From the NCBI RefSeq assembly GCF_018128905.1, contig NZ_CP063808.1, positions 7,130,001-7,194,000 on the forward strand: a DNA stretch of 64,000 nt, given 5' to 3'. The notes under the pieces are model-generated. The model was not told the origin of the DNA. It did no database searches and was given only the letters and a program-made list of their open reading frames with translations. The translations under genes and the position numbers were made by a program. Shown one piece after another: positions 42,864 to 50,677 of this stretch (within the stretch, counting starts at the first letter, position 1; each line of letters starts with the position of its first letter). Source of the DNA: Streptomyces sp. A2-16. Lineage in GTDB: Bacteria; Actinomycetota; Actinomycetes; Streptomycetales; Streptomycetaceae.

Positions 42864-44878
42864 GTACCCCGTTTCCGTTCACGGCCGTCGTCGGCCAGGA
42901 CGACCTGCGGCTCGCGCTGCTGCTGAACGCCGTGTCGCCGGCGGTCGGCGGTGTGCTGGTGCGCGGCGAGAAGGGCACGGCCAAGTCGACGGCGGTGCGC
43001 GCCCTGTCGGCGCTGCTGCCCGAGGTCGCGGTCGTCCCCGGCTGCCGTTTCTCGTGCGACCCCGCCCGGCCGGACCCGGAGTGCCCCGACGGCCCGCACG
43101 AGCCCGGCGACGGCTCCACGCGTCCCTCCCGGATGGTCGAGCTCCCCGTCGGCGCCAGCGAGGACCGGCTCGTCGGCGCCCTCGACATCGAGCGGGCGCT
43201 CGCGGAGGGCGTGAAGGCCTTCGAGCCGGGCCTCCTCGCCGACGCGCACCGCGGGATCCTCTACGTCGACGAGGTCAACCTCCTCCACGACCACCTGGTG
43301 GACCTGCTCCTCGACGCGGCCGCGATGGGGGCGTCGTACGTCGAGCGCGAGGGCGTCTCCGTGCGGCACGCCTCGAAGTTCCTGCTGGTCGGCACCATGA
43401 ACCCCGAAGAGGGCGAGCTGCGCCCGCAGTTGCTCGACCGGTTCGGGCTGACCGTCGAGGTCGCGGCCTCGCGGGAGCCGGACCAGCGGGTGGAGGTCGT
43501 GCGGCGCAGGCTCGCGTACGACGACGACCCGGCCGGCTTCGCGGCGCGTTGGGCGGACGAGGAGGCGGCGGTACGGCAACGGATCGTCGCCGCGAGGAAG
43601 TTGCTGCCGTCGGTGCGGCTGGGCGACGGGGCGCTGCGGCAGATCGCGGCGACCTGTGCCGCGTTCGAGGTGGACGGCATGCGGGCCGACATCGTGATGG
43701 CGCGTACGGCGACCGCGCTGGCCGCGTGGGCCGGGCGGACCGAGGTGCTCGCGGAGGACGTACGGCAGGCCGCGCTGCTCGCGCTGCCGCACCGCAGGCG
43801 CCGCAATCCCTTTGACGCGCCCGGACTCGACGAGGACAAGCTCGACGAGACCTTGGAGGAGTTCAGCGGCTCCGGGGACTCCGGTGACGACGAGCCGGAC
43901 CCGGACGGGCCCGACGGGGGTGGCGGGCAGCCGCCGCCGTCGGACGGTCCGCAGGAGGACGGTTCGCAGGAGGACGGGGGCTCTTCGGGTGCGCAGCCCG
44001 AGGCCGGGGAGGGCGGCGAGCCGCAGACGTCCGGTGCCGGGGCCGGCGAACAGGCCGCCGCGCGGGCTGCCGAGCCCTTCCGCACCAAGGTGCTCAGCGT
44101 GCCCGGGCTCGGGGACGGCGCTGCCGGGCGGCGGTCGCGCGCGCGGACCGAGCACGGGCGCACGACCGGGGCCCGGCGACCCCGGGGCGCTCTGACCAAG
44201 CTGCACCTGGCGGCCACCGTGCAGGCCGCGGCACCGCATCAGCGGGCCCGTGGGCGGTCGGGGCGCGGTCTGGTGGTCCGGCGGGACGATCTGCGGCAGG
44301 CGACGCGGGAGGGGCGCGAGGGGAACCTGGTGCTGTTCGTCGTAGACGCCTCGGGGTCGATGGCGGCGCGGCAGCGGATGAGCGCGGTGAAGGGTGCCGT
44401 GCTGTCGCTGCTCCTCGACGCGTACCAGCGGCGGGACAAGGTGGGCCTGGTGACGTTCCGGGGGTCGGCGGCGGAGGTCGCCCTGCCGCCCACCTCGTCG
44501 GTGGACGCGGCCGCCGCCCGGCTGGAGACCCTGCCGACGGGTGGGCGCACCCCGCTCGCGGCCGGGCTGCTGCGGGCTCACGAGGTGCTGCGGGTGGAGC
44601 GGCTGCGGGATCCCGCCCGGCGGGCGCTGGTCGTCGTGGTGACGGACGGGCGGGCCACCGGAGGGCCCGAGCCGGTCGCGCTCGCGGGGCGGGCGGCCCG
44701 GCTGTTCGCCGCGCAGGGCCTCGCCTCCGTGGTCGTCGACTGCGAGTCCGGGCCCGTGCGGCTGGGGCTGGCCGGGCAGCTCGCCGGTGAACTGGGCGGC
44801 ACCGCGGTGACGCTGGAGGAGTTGCGGGCCGACTCGATCGCCGGACTGGTGAAGGACGTACAGAGGAGGGCCGCGTAA
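42860..44878 (+). CDS. Fused AAA+ / von Willebrand A chelatase subunit (ChlI-ChlD-like)
   Basis: 672 aa, GTG start overlapping cobN by 4 bp. Residues 1-310: MoxR/ChlI-type AAA+ ATPase, Walker A GEKGTAKST with K42, GILYVDEVNLL as Walker B. Residues about 320-400: acidic, Pro/Gly-rich linker (EEFSGSGDSGDDEPDPDGPD). Residues about 485-670: VWA domain with the MIDAS motif DASGS from D496. Serves as the motor for CobN in place of separate CobS and CobT subunits; this replacement is usual in actinobacteria. Confidence 0.93.
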   Translation: MSTPFPFTAVVGQDDLRLALLLNAVSPAVGGVLVRGEKGTAKSTAVRALSALLPEVAVVPGCRFSCDPARPDPECPDGPHEPGDGSTRPSRMVELPVGASEDRLVGALDIERALAEGVKAFEPGLLADAHRGILYVDEVNLLHDHLVDLLLDAAAMGASYVEREGVSVRHASKFLLVGTMNPEEGELRPQLLDRFGLTVEVAASREPDQRVEVVRRRLAYDDDPAGFAARWADEEAAVRQRIVAARKLLPSVRLGDGALRQIAATCAAFEVDGMRADIVMARTATALAAWAGRTEVLAEDVRQAALLALPHRRRRNPFDAPGLDEDKLDETLEEFSGSGDSGDDEPDPDGPDGGGGQPPPSDGPQEDGSQEDGGSSGAQPEAGEGGEPQTSGAGAGEQAAARAAEPFRTKVLSVPGLGDGAAGRRSRARTEHGRTTGARRPRGALTKLHLAATVQAAAPHQRARGRSGRGLVVRRDDLRQATREGREGNLVLFVVDASGSMAARQRMSAVKGAVLSLLLDAYQRRDKVGLVTFRGSAAEVALPPTSSVDAAAARLETLPTGGRTPLAAGLLRAHEVLRVERLRDPARRALVVVVTDGRATGGPEPVALAGRAARLFAAQGLASVVVDCESGPVRLGLAGQLAGELGGTAVTLEELRADSIAGLVKDVQRRAA

Positions 44879-45477
44879 TGCCTCAGGGACAGCCGAGTGT
44901 CGTGCCGGACGACGGACTGACCACCCGTCAGCGTCGCAACCGGCCGCTGGTGGTCGTGCACACCGGTGTCGGCAAGGGCAAGTCGACCGCCGCCTTCGGG
45001 CTGGCGCTGCGGGCCTGGAACCAGGGCTGGCCGATCGGGGTGTTCCAGTTCGTCAAGTCGGCGAAGTGGAAGGTCGGCGAGGAGAACGCGCTGCGGGTGC
45101 TGGGAGCCTCCGGCGAGGGCGGGTCCGTCGACTGGCACAAGATGGGCGAGGGCTGGTCCTGGGTGCAGCGCGACGCCCAGATGGACAACGAGGAGAAGGC
45201 CCGGGAGGGCTGGGAGCAGGTCAAGCGGGACCTGGCCGCGGAGACCTACAAGCTGTACGTGCTCGACGAGTTCGCCTACCCGATGCACTGGGGGTGGGTC
45301 GACACCGACGAGGTGCTCGACGTGCTGCGGGAGCGGCCCGGGACCCAGCACGTGGTGATCACCGGTCGCAACGCGCCCGAGAAGCTCGTCGACTTCGCCG
45401 ATCTCGTGACCGACATGTCCAAGGTGAAGCACCCCATGGACGCCGGGCAGAAGGGGCAGCGGGGTATCGAGTGGTGA
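44878..45477 (+). CDS. cobO: Cob(I)yrinic acid a,c-diamide adenosyltransferase CobO/BtuR
   Basis: 199 aa. P-loop GVGKGKSTAAFGLALRAW (K35 in GKGKS), GVFQFVKSAKWKVGEE, and LYVLDEFAYPMHWGWVD (the Asp-Glu Walker B-like element) identify the CobA/CobO type. Transfers the 5'-deoxyadenosyl group from ATP to cobalt. Its ATG overlaps the previous stop by one base (TAATG). Confidence 0.97.
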   Translation: MPQGQPSVVPDDGLTTRQRRNRPLVVVHTGVGKGKSTAAFGLALRAWNQGWPIGVFQFVKSAKWKVGEENALRVLGASGEGGSVDWHKMGEGWSWVQRDAQMDNEEKAREGWEQVKRDLAAETYKLYVLDEFAYPMHWGWVDTDEVLDVLRERPGTQHVVITGRNAPEKLVDFADLVTDMSKVKHPMDAGQKGQRGIEW

Positions 45478-46961
45478 TGTCCTCGTCCGTCTCCGTCCCC
45501 CGGCTGGTCATCGCCGCGCCGTCCTCCGGCAGCGGGAAGACCACCGTCGCCACGGGGTTGATGGCCGCGTTCGCCGCGCGGGGGCTCGCCGTGTCCCCGC
45601 ACAAGGTGGGTCCGGACTACATCGACCCCGGGTACCACGCGCTCGCGAGCGGGCGGGTGGGGCGGAACCTCGACGCGTATCTGTGCGGGCCGGAGCTGGT
45701 GGCTCCGCTGTTCCTGCACGGGGCGCGCGGGTGCGACATCGCCGTCGTCGAAGGCGTGATGGGGATGTTCGACGGGGCCGCGGGGGAAGGGGAGCTGGCC
45801 TCCACGGCGCATGTGGCGAAGCTGCTGCGGGCGCCGGTGGTGCTGGTCGTGGACGCCTCGTCGCAGTCCCGGTCCGTTGCCGCGCTGGTGCACGGGTTCG
45901 CGTCCTGGGATCCCGAGGTGCGGGTCGGGGGCGTGATCCTGAACAAGGTCGCCTCCGATCGGCACGAGGCGTTGCTGCGGGAGGCGCTGGAGTCGGCCGG
46001 GGTGCCCGTGTTCGGGGTGCTGCGGCGGGTGGCGCAGGTGGACACGCCGTCGCGGCATCTGGGGCTGGTGCCGGTTGCGGAGCGGCGGGGGGATGCGGTC
46101 GACTCCGTCGCGGCGATGGCGGAGCAGGTTGCTCAAGGGTGCGATCTGGAGGCGTTGGTCGGGCTGGCGCGGGGTGCGGGGGCATTGCCGTATGCGCCTT
46201 GGGACGCGGCTGAGGTCCTGGGGGCTGCGCCCCCAGACCCCCATCGGCCCGAAGGGCCTCGTCCTCAAACGCCGGACGGGCTGGAAGTCACGACCAGGTG
46301 GGCAAGTCAGGGGCGCGGGGAACTGCGCGACCAGCCCCCACCGGGCCCGCAGCCGAGCTCTCCCGTGGTCGCCGTCGCCGGTGGCCCCGCCTTCACCTTC
46401 TCCTACGCCGAGCACAGCGAACTGCTCACTGCCGCCGGAGCCGAGGTGGTCGTCTTCGACCCCCTGCACGACGAGCAACTGCCCGACGGGACCGCCGGGT
46501 TGGTCATCGGGGGCGGCTTTCCCGAGGTCTACGCCGCTGAGCTGTCCGCCAACGAACCCCTCCGCAAAGCCGTCTCCGCCCTCGCAGAGACCGGCGCTCC
46601 CGTCGCCGCCGAGTGTGCCGGGCTGCTGTATCTGTGCCGGGAGCTCGACGGGCAGCCCATGTGCGGGGTGCTCGACGCCTCGGCGCGGATGGAGGAGAGG
46701 CTCACCCTCGGGTACCGGGACGCCGTCGCCGTCAGTGACAGTTCGCTCGCCGTCGCCGGGACCCGGATGCGGGGGCACGAGTTCCATCGGACCGTCGTCG
46801 AGCCGGGGGCGGGGGACGCGGCCGCGTGGGGTGTGCGGGTGCCCCGCAGGCGGCTCGAGGGATTTGTACAGCGTGGTGTGCACGCGAGTTATCTGCACAC
46901 GCACTGGGCCTCGCAGCCCGGTGTCGCCCGTCGGTTCGTGGAGAGGTGCCGGACGTCATGA
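45477..46961 (+). CDS. cobB: Cobyrinate a,c-diamide synthase CobB with a repeat-derived linker
   Basis: 494 aa. Residues 1-235: ATP-binding domain with APSSGSGKTTVATG (K21) and PHKVGPDYIDPGYH. Residues about 302-490: glutamine amidotransferase with C380 (AECAGLLYLC) and C-terminal H474/H476. Amidates the a and c carboxylates. Residues about 246-301 form an extra linker whose DNA is two Streptomyces interspersed repeats read in frame (…RPQTPDG…, …QGRGELRDQPPP…). Start ATG 45477 overlaps cobO by one base; GTG 45474 is the alternative. Confidence 0.95.
   Translation: MSSSVSVPRLVIAAPSSGSGKTTVATGLMAAFAARGLAVSPHKVGPDYIDPGYHALASGRVGRNLDAYLCGPELVAPLFLHGARGCDIAVVEGVMGMFDGAAGEGELASTAHVAKLLRAPVVLVVDASSQSRSVAALVHGFASWDPEVRVGGVILNKVASDRHEALLREALESAGVPVFGVLRRVAQVDTPSRHLGLVPVAERRGDAVDSVAAMAEQVAQGCDLEALVGLARGAGALPYAPWDAAEVLGAAPPDPHRPEGPRPQTPDGLEVTTRWASQGRGELRDQPPPGPQPSSPVVAVAGGPAFTFSYAEHSELLTAAGAEVVVFDPLHDEQLPDGTAGLVIGGGFPEVYAAELSANEPLRKAVSALAETGAPVAAECAGLLYLCRELDGQPMCGVLDASARMEERLTLGYRDAVAVSDSSLAVAGTRMRGHEFHRTVVEPGAGDAAAWGVRVPRRRLEGFVQRGVHASYLHTHWASQPGVARRFVERCRTS
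46218..46290. repeat. Streptomyces interspersed repeat (type 2) inside cobB
   Basis: Begins with the hairpin CTGGGGGC-TGC-GCCCCCAG (46218-46236), continues with CCCCCATCGGCCCGAAGG and ends GCCTCGTCCTCAAACGCCGG plus ACGGGCTGGA. This block recurs in intergenic regions of many Streptomyces genomes, from memory; here it is coding. Confidence 0.75.
46308..46342. repeat. Streptomyces interspersed palindromic repeat inside cobB
   Basis: Identical over 35 bp to the intergenic copy at 33020-33054, same orientation on the plus strand, translated here as QGRGELRDQPPP. Confidence 0.92.
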
Positions 46962-47692
46962 GCAGCAGCAGGTTGGTCGGGGTCGGGGTCGGACCCGGGG
47001 ATCCGGAGCTGGTGACCGTCAAGGGCGTCAACGCCCTGCGCGCCGCCGAGGTGGTCGTCGTGCCCGTGATGGACAGCGGGGAGCGGGGGCGGGCCGAGGC
47101 GACCGTGCTGCACTACGTGCCCGAGGACAAGGTCGTGCGCGTGGTCTTCGCGCTCAACGAGCGCAGTGATCACGCCCGGCGCGAGGCCGCCTGGGACGCG
47201 GCCGGGCAGCGCGTGGCCCAGTTGCTCGCCGCCCACTCGTCGGTCGCCTTCGCGACCATCGGCGACCCCAACGTCTACTCCACCTTCACCTATCTCGCCC
47301 ACACCATCGGCGACCTCGTGCCGGACGTCGTCGTCGAGACCGTGCCCGGGATCACCGCCATGCAGGATCTCGCGGCGCGCTCGGGGGCCGTCCTGACCGA
47401 GGGCACCGAGCCGCTCACCCTCGTGCCCGTCACGGCCGGTTCCGCCGTGCTCAAGGAGGCGCTCGCCGGGCCCGGGACGGTCGTCGCGTACAAGTTCGGC
47501 CGGCAGGCCGCCGAGGTGGCCGAGGCCCTCAGGGAGACCGGGCGGATCGAGGACGCCGTATGGGGATCGGCGCTGGGGCTGGAGTCCGAGTCCATCCGGC
47601 CCGCGGCCGAGCTCGACGGGGCTCCCCTGCCGTATCTCTCCACCCTGATCGCGCCCGCGCGCCGGGACGGCACCCGGGGCGGCAAGTTGTGA
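46958..47692 (+). CDS. cobI: Precorrin-2 C20-methyltransferase CobI
   Basis: 244 aa from ATG 46958, overlapping cobB by 4 bp. Class III SAM methyltransferase: GVGVGPGDPELVTVKGVNALRAAEVVVVP, SSVAFATIGDPNVYSTFTYL, and VVVETVPGITAMQDLAARSG are C20-methyltransferase features. Methylates precorrin-2 (or its cobalt form) at C20. Last gene of the riboswitch-proximal unit; converges on the ZIP gene. Confidence 0.95.
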   Translation: MSSSRLVGVGVGPGDPELVTVKGVNALRAAEVVVVPVMDSGERGRAEATVLHYVPEDKVVRVVFALNERSDHARREAAWDAAGQRVAQLLAAHSSVAFATIGDPNVYSTFTYLAHTIGDLVPDVVVETVPGITAMQDLAARSGAVLTEGTEPLTLVPVTAGSAVLKEALAGPGTVVAYKFGRQAAEVAEALRETGRIEDAVWGSALGLESESIRPAAELDGAPLPYLSTLIAPARRDGTRGGKL

Positions 47693-47724
47693 CCTCCGCC
47701 GACCGGCCCTCCCCGGCCGCCGGT

Positions 47725-48453
47725 TCAGCCGGCCAGGCCCACCACCAGCCAGATGAAGCCCACGCCCGCGACCGTGCACAACAGGGTCGAGCGGGCGGGG
47801 TGTTCGTGGTGGGCCTCGGGGAGGATCTCGGCCGCCGCGAGATAGAGGAGCGCGCCGCCGAACAGGCCGAGATAGCAGCCGAGCAGACCCTCCGGGATGG
47901 TCACGAACGACGTCGAGGCGGCGCCCAGCACCGGGGCCGCCGCATCCGCGAAGAGCATCGCCAGCGCTCTGCGGCGGGCGTTGCCGTACAGGCTCGTGAT
48001 CGTGTACGTGTTGAAGCCGTCGGCGAAGTCGTGGGCCACGACGGCGAGCGCCACGGCCGTGCCCATGCCGCCGCCGACCTGGAAGGCCGCGCCGATCGCC
48101 ACGCCGTCCATCGCGCTGTGGCCGACCATCGCGGCCGCGGCCGTGAGACCCACCTCGGGCACCCGGCCGTCGTGCTCCTCACCGCCGTGCGCGGCCTGGC
48201 GGGCGGCCAGCAGGCGCTCCACCAGATGGGCCAGCAGGAAACCGGCCACGAACAGGAGCAGGGCCGCGGGCACGCCGAAGACCTCGTCGCCGGCCGCGTG
48301 CAGCGCCTCCGGCAGCAGATCCAGGCCGACCACGCCGAGCATCAGTCCGCCGGCCAGGCCGAGGACCAGATGACGACGGTCGGTCACCCGCTGGGCCGTC
48401 CAGCCGCCGGCCAGCGTCATCAGGAACGCGCCGAGCGCGACGAAGACCGCCAT
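47725..48453 (-). CDS. ZIP family divalent metal transporter
   Basis: 242 aa from ATG 48453. About seven or eight helices. ZIP markers: LGLAGGLMLGVVGLDLLPEAL, the His-rich loop AAHGGEEHDG, GHSAMDGVAIGAAFQVG (TM4) and AVVAHDFADGFNTYTIT (TM5), which form the metal path. It may import zinc or cobalt. Inserted on the opposite strand between two cob gene runs, suggesting cobalt supply, but the metal is not shown by sequence. Confidence 0.88.
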   Translation of the reverse strand: MAVFVALGAFLMTLAGGWTAQRVTDRRHLVLGLAGGLMLGVVGLDLLPEALHAAGDEVFGVPAALLLFVAGFLLAHLVERLLAARQAAHGGEEHDGRVPEVGLTAAAAMVGHSAMDGVAIGAAFQVGGGMGTAVALAVVAHDFADGFNTYTITSLYGNARRRALAMLFADAAAPVLGAASTSFVTIPEGLLGCYLGLFGGALLYLAAAEILPEAHHEHPARSTLLCTVAGVGFIWLVVGLAG

Positions 48454-48548
48454 AGGGCCTTGGTATCCGATCAACCCCCGTTCGCGCACATCCGGCCACC
48501 GCGCCGACCGCATCCGTAAGACCTTTTGTGATGAGAGGACCGATTTCC

Positions 48549-49376
48549 ATGGCCGATGCCCCCACCGGCAAGGTGACCTTCGTCGGTGCCGGCCCCGGCG
48601 CCGCCGATCTGCTGACGTTCCGGGCCGCGCGCGCCATCGCCGAGGCCGACGTCGTGATCTGGGCCGCGAGCCTGGTGCAGGCGGAGGTCCTTCAGCACGC
48701 GCGCGAGGACGCGAAGATCCTCGACTCGGCGACCATGTCCCTGGAGGACGTCGTCGCGGTGTACGAACGGGCCCACGAGGAGGGTTCCAAGGTCGCCCGG
48801 ATCCACTCCGGCGACCCCGCCCTGTGGGGTGGCACGCAGGAGCAGCTCGACCGGTGTGCGCGGATCGGCATCGCGACCGAGGTCGTCCCCGGGGTCTCCG
48901 CGTTCTCGGCGGTCGCCGCGCTCGCGCAGCGCGAGCTGACCATCCCCGAGGTCGCGCAGTCCGTCGTGCTCACCCGGCTCGGCGGCGGCAAGACGCCGAT
49001 GCCGCCCGGCGAGGAGGTGCGGGAGTTCGCCAAGCACGGCACCACGATGGCGATCTTCCTGTCCGCGGCCCGCAGCGGGCAGCTGGTGCGGGAGCTGTTG
49101 GAAGGCGGCTACCCGACGTCCACCCCGGTGGTGATCGCCTATCAGGCGACCTGGCCGGAGGAGCTGATGGCGCGCTGCACGATCGAGACGCTGGAGGAGA
49201 CGGTCAAGGAGCACAAGCTCTGGAAGCACACCCTCTTCCTGGTCGGCCCCGCCCTCGACTCGGAGGGCACGCGCTCGCACCTCTACCACCCCGGGCACTT
49301 CCACGGGTACCGCAAGGCCGACCCGGAGGCCCGGCGGGCGCTGCGGGCGCGGGGCGCTCAGGAGTCCGGCACATGA
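48549..49376 (+). CDS. cobM: Precorrin-4 C11-methyltransferase CobM
   Basis: 275 aa from ATG 48549, with GAGAGGA upstream. VTFVGAGPGAADLLTFRAARAIAEADVVIWAASLV, ARIHSGDPALWGGTQEQ and TRLGGGKTPMPPGEE are typical of CobM/CbiF. Methylates the corrin ring at C11. First gene of the second cob unit; its promoter must lie in the 95 bp shared with the ZIP gene, where I see no riboswitch. Confidence 0.95.
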   Translation: MADAPTGKVTFVGAGPGAADLLTFRAARAIAEADVVIWAASLVQAEVLQHAREDAKILDSATMSLEDVVAVYERAHEEGSKVARIHSGDPALWGGTQEQLDRCARIGIATEVVPGVSAFSAVAALAQRELTIPEVAQSVVLTRLGGGKTPMPPGEEVREFAKHGTTMAIFLSAARSGQLVRELLEGGYPTSTPVVIAYQATWPEELMARCTIETLEETVKEHKLWKHTLFLVGPALDSEGTRSHLYHPGHFHGYRKADPEARRALRARGAQESGT

Positions 49377-50677
49377 TCACGGTGGTGGGTACGGGGACGG
49401 CGGCGCCGTCCCCGGAGTCGCTGGCCGGGGCCGAGCTGGTCGTGGGCGGGCGGCGGCACCTGGACGCGGCGGCGGTCCCCGCGGATGCCGAGCGGGTCGT
49501 CCTGGGGCCGCTGGCTCCGGCGCTGGATGTCATCGAACGGCATCACGACAAGGGGAGCCGGGTCGTCGTGCTGGCCTCCGGCGACCCCGGGTTCTTCGGG
49601 ATCGTGCGGGTACTGGCGGAGCGGTTCGGGGCGGCCGCGCTGGACGTCCGTCCCGGTGTGTCCTCCGTGGCGGCCGCGTTCGCCCGGGCGGGGGTGCCGT
49701 GGGACGACGCGGTGGTGGTCAGTGCGCACGGGCGGGAGCTGCGGACGGCGGTCAATGTGTGCCGGGCTCATCCGAAGGTGGCGGTGCTCACGGGGCCGGG
49801 GGCGGGGCCTGCGGAGCTCGGTGCGGCACTGGCGGGCGCCGAAGGGGGTGCCGAGGAAGGCCGTCGGGCGGCTGCGGCACCGTCCGGGCCGGTCGCGCAG
49901 TTCCCCGCGCCCCTCACACGCGTACTCCTCGTTGCGTCTGCTCTCGGCACCGATGACGAACGCGTCGAACGCGTCACCCCCGCCGAGGCCGCCGCCCGTG
50001 ACTGGGGGACGGCCGTCAGTGTCGTCCTGTGTCTCGACGAGCGGCGGGCCATCGGTGCTGTGCGCACGGTTGCCGGACCGCACGCAGCCCCTTCCCGATG
50101 GGCCCTGGAAGAAGACGCGTTCGACCACCGCGACTCCATGATCACCAAGTTCGAGGTACGGGCCCTCGCGCTCGCCCGGCTCGGGCCGCGGCTCGGGGAT
50201 CTGGTGTGGGACGTCGGTTCCGGCTCCGGGTCCGTGGCCGTGGAGTGCGCGCGGCTCGGCGCGGCCGTCGTCGCGGTCGAGAAGGCCGCCGACGGTGTCG
50301 AGCGGATCCGCGCCAACGCGGCCGCGCACAAGGTCGACGTGCAGGTGGTCCACGGGTCGGCGCCGGACGCGCTCACCGCTCTGGACGACCCCGACGCCGT
50401 CTTCGTCGGTGGCGGCGGAGGCGAGTTGCCCGGGATCGTCGCCGCCTGTGCCCGCCGGGCCCGGCGGGGCGTCGTCGTGGCGCTGGCCGCGCTCGACCGG
50501 GTGCCGGCCGTACGCGCGGCCCTCGCCGACGCCGGGCTGGACTGCGACGGCGTACTGCTCCAGTCGTCCCGGCTGGCGCCGCTGCCCGGGGACGTGACCC
50601 GGCTCGCGGCGACCAATCCGGTTTTCCTGCTGTGGGGCGTCAGAAACCCCGCGTATCGAGAGGGAGTTGCTCAGTGA
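49373..50677 (+). CDS. cobL: Precorrin-6Y C5,15-methyltransferase (decarboxylating) CobL/CbiET, with repeat-derived insert
   Basis: 434 aa. CbiE-like methyltransferase domain (residues 1-235: GDPGFFGIVRVLAERFG, VVVSAHGREL) and CbiT domain (about 255-434: HRDSMITKFEVRALALARLGPRLG, VWDVGSGSGSVAVE). Methylates C5 and C15 and decarboxylates the C12 acetate. Residues about 156-182 are an extra loop containing VAQFPAPLT (174-182), the translation of the interspersed repeat in reverse orientation. 4-bp overlaps on both sides. Confidence 0.94.
   Translation: MITVVGTGTAAPSPESLAGAELVVGGRRHLDAAAVPADAERVVLGPLAPALDVIERHHDKGSRVVVLASGDPGFFGIVRVLAERFGAAALDVRPGVSSVAAAFARAGVPWDDAVVVSAHGRELRTAVNVCRAHPKVAVLTGPGAGPAELGAALAGAEGGAEEGRRAAAAPSGPVAQFPAPLTRVLLVASALGTDDERVERVTPAEAAARDWGTAVSVVLCLDERRAIGAVRTVAGPHAAPSRWALEEDAFDHRDSMITKFEVRALALARLGPRLGDLVWDVGSGSGSVAVECARLGAAVVAVEKAADGVERIRANAAAHKVDVQVVHGSAPDALTALDDPDAVFVGGGGGELPGIVAACARRARRGVVVALAALDRVPAVRAALADAGLDCDGVLLQSSRLAPLPGDVTRLAATNPVFLLWGVRNPAYREGVAQ
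49891..49914. repeat. Streptomyces interspersed palindromic repeat inside cobL (inverted)
   Basis: GGTCGCGCAGTTCCCCGCGC then CCCT is the exact reverse complement of the first 24 bases after C in the repeats at 33020 and 46308. Coding, read as VAQFPAPL. Confidence 0.9.

Noticed and set aside
46218..46342. Frameshift or insertion disrupting cobB
   Set aside because: The frame stays open through both repeats and both catalytic domains remain intact, so it is treated as a linker insertion.
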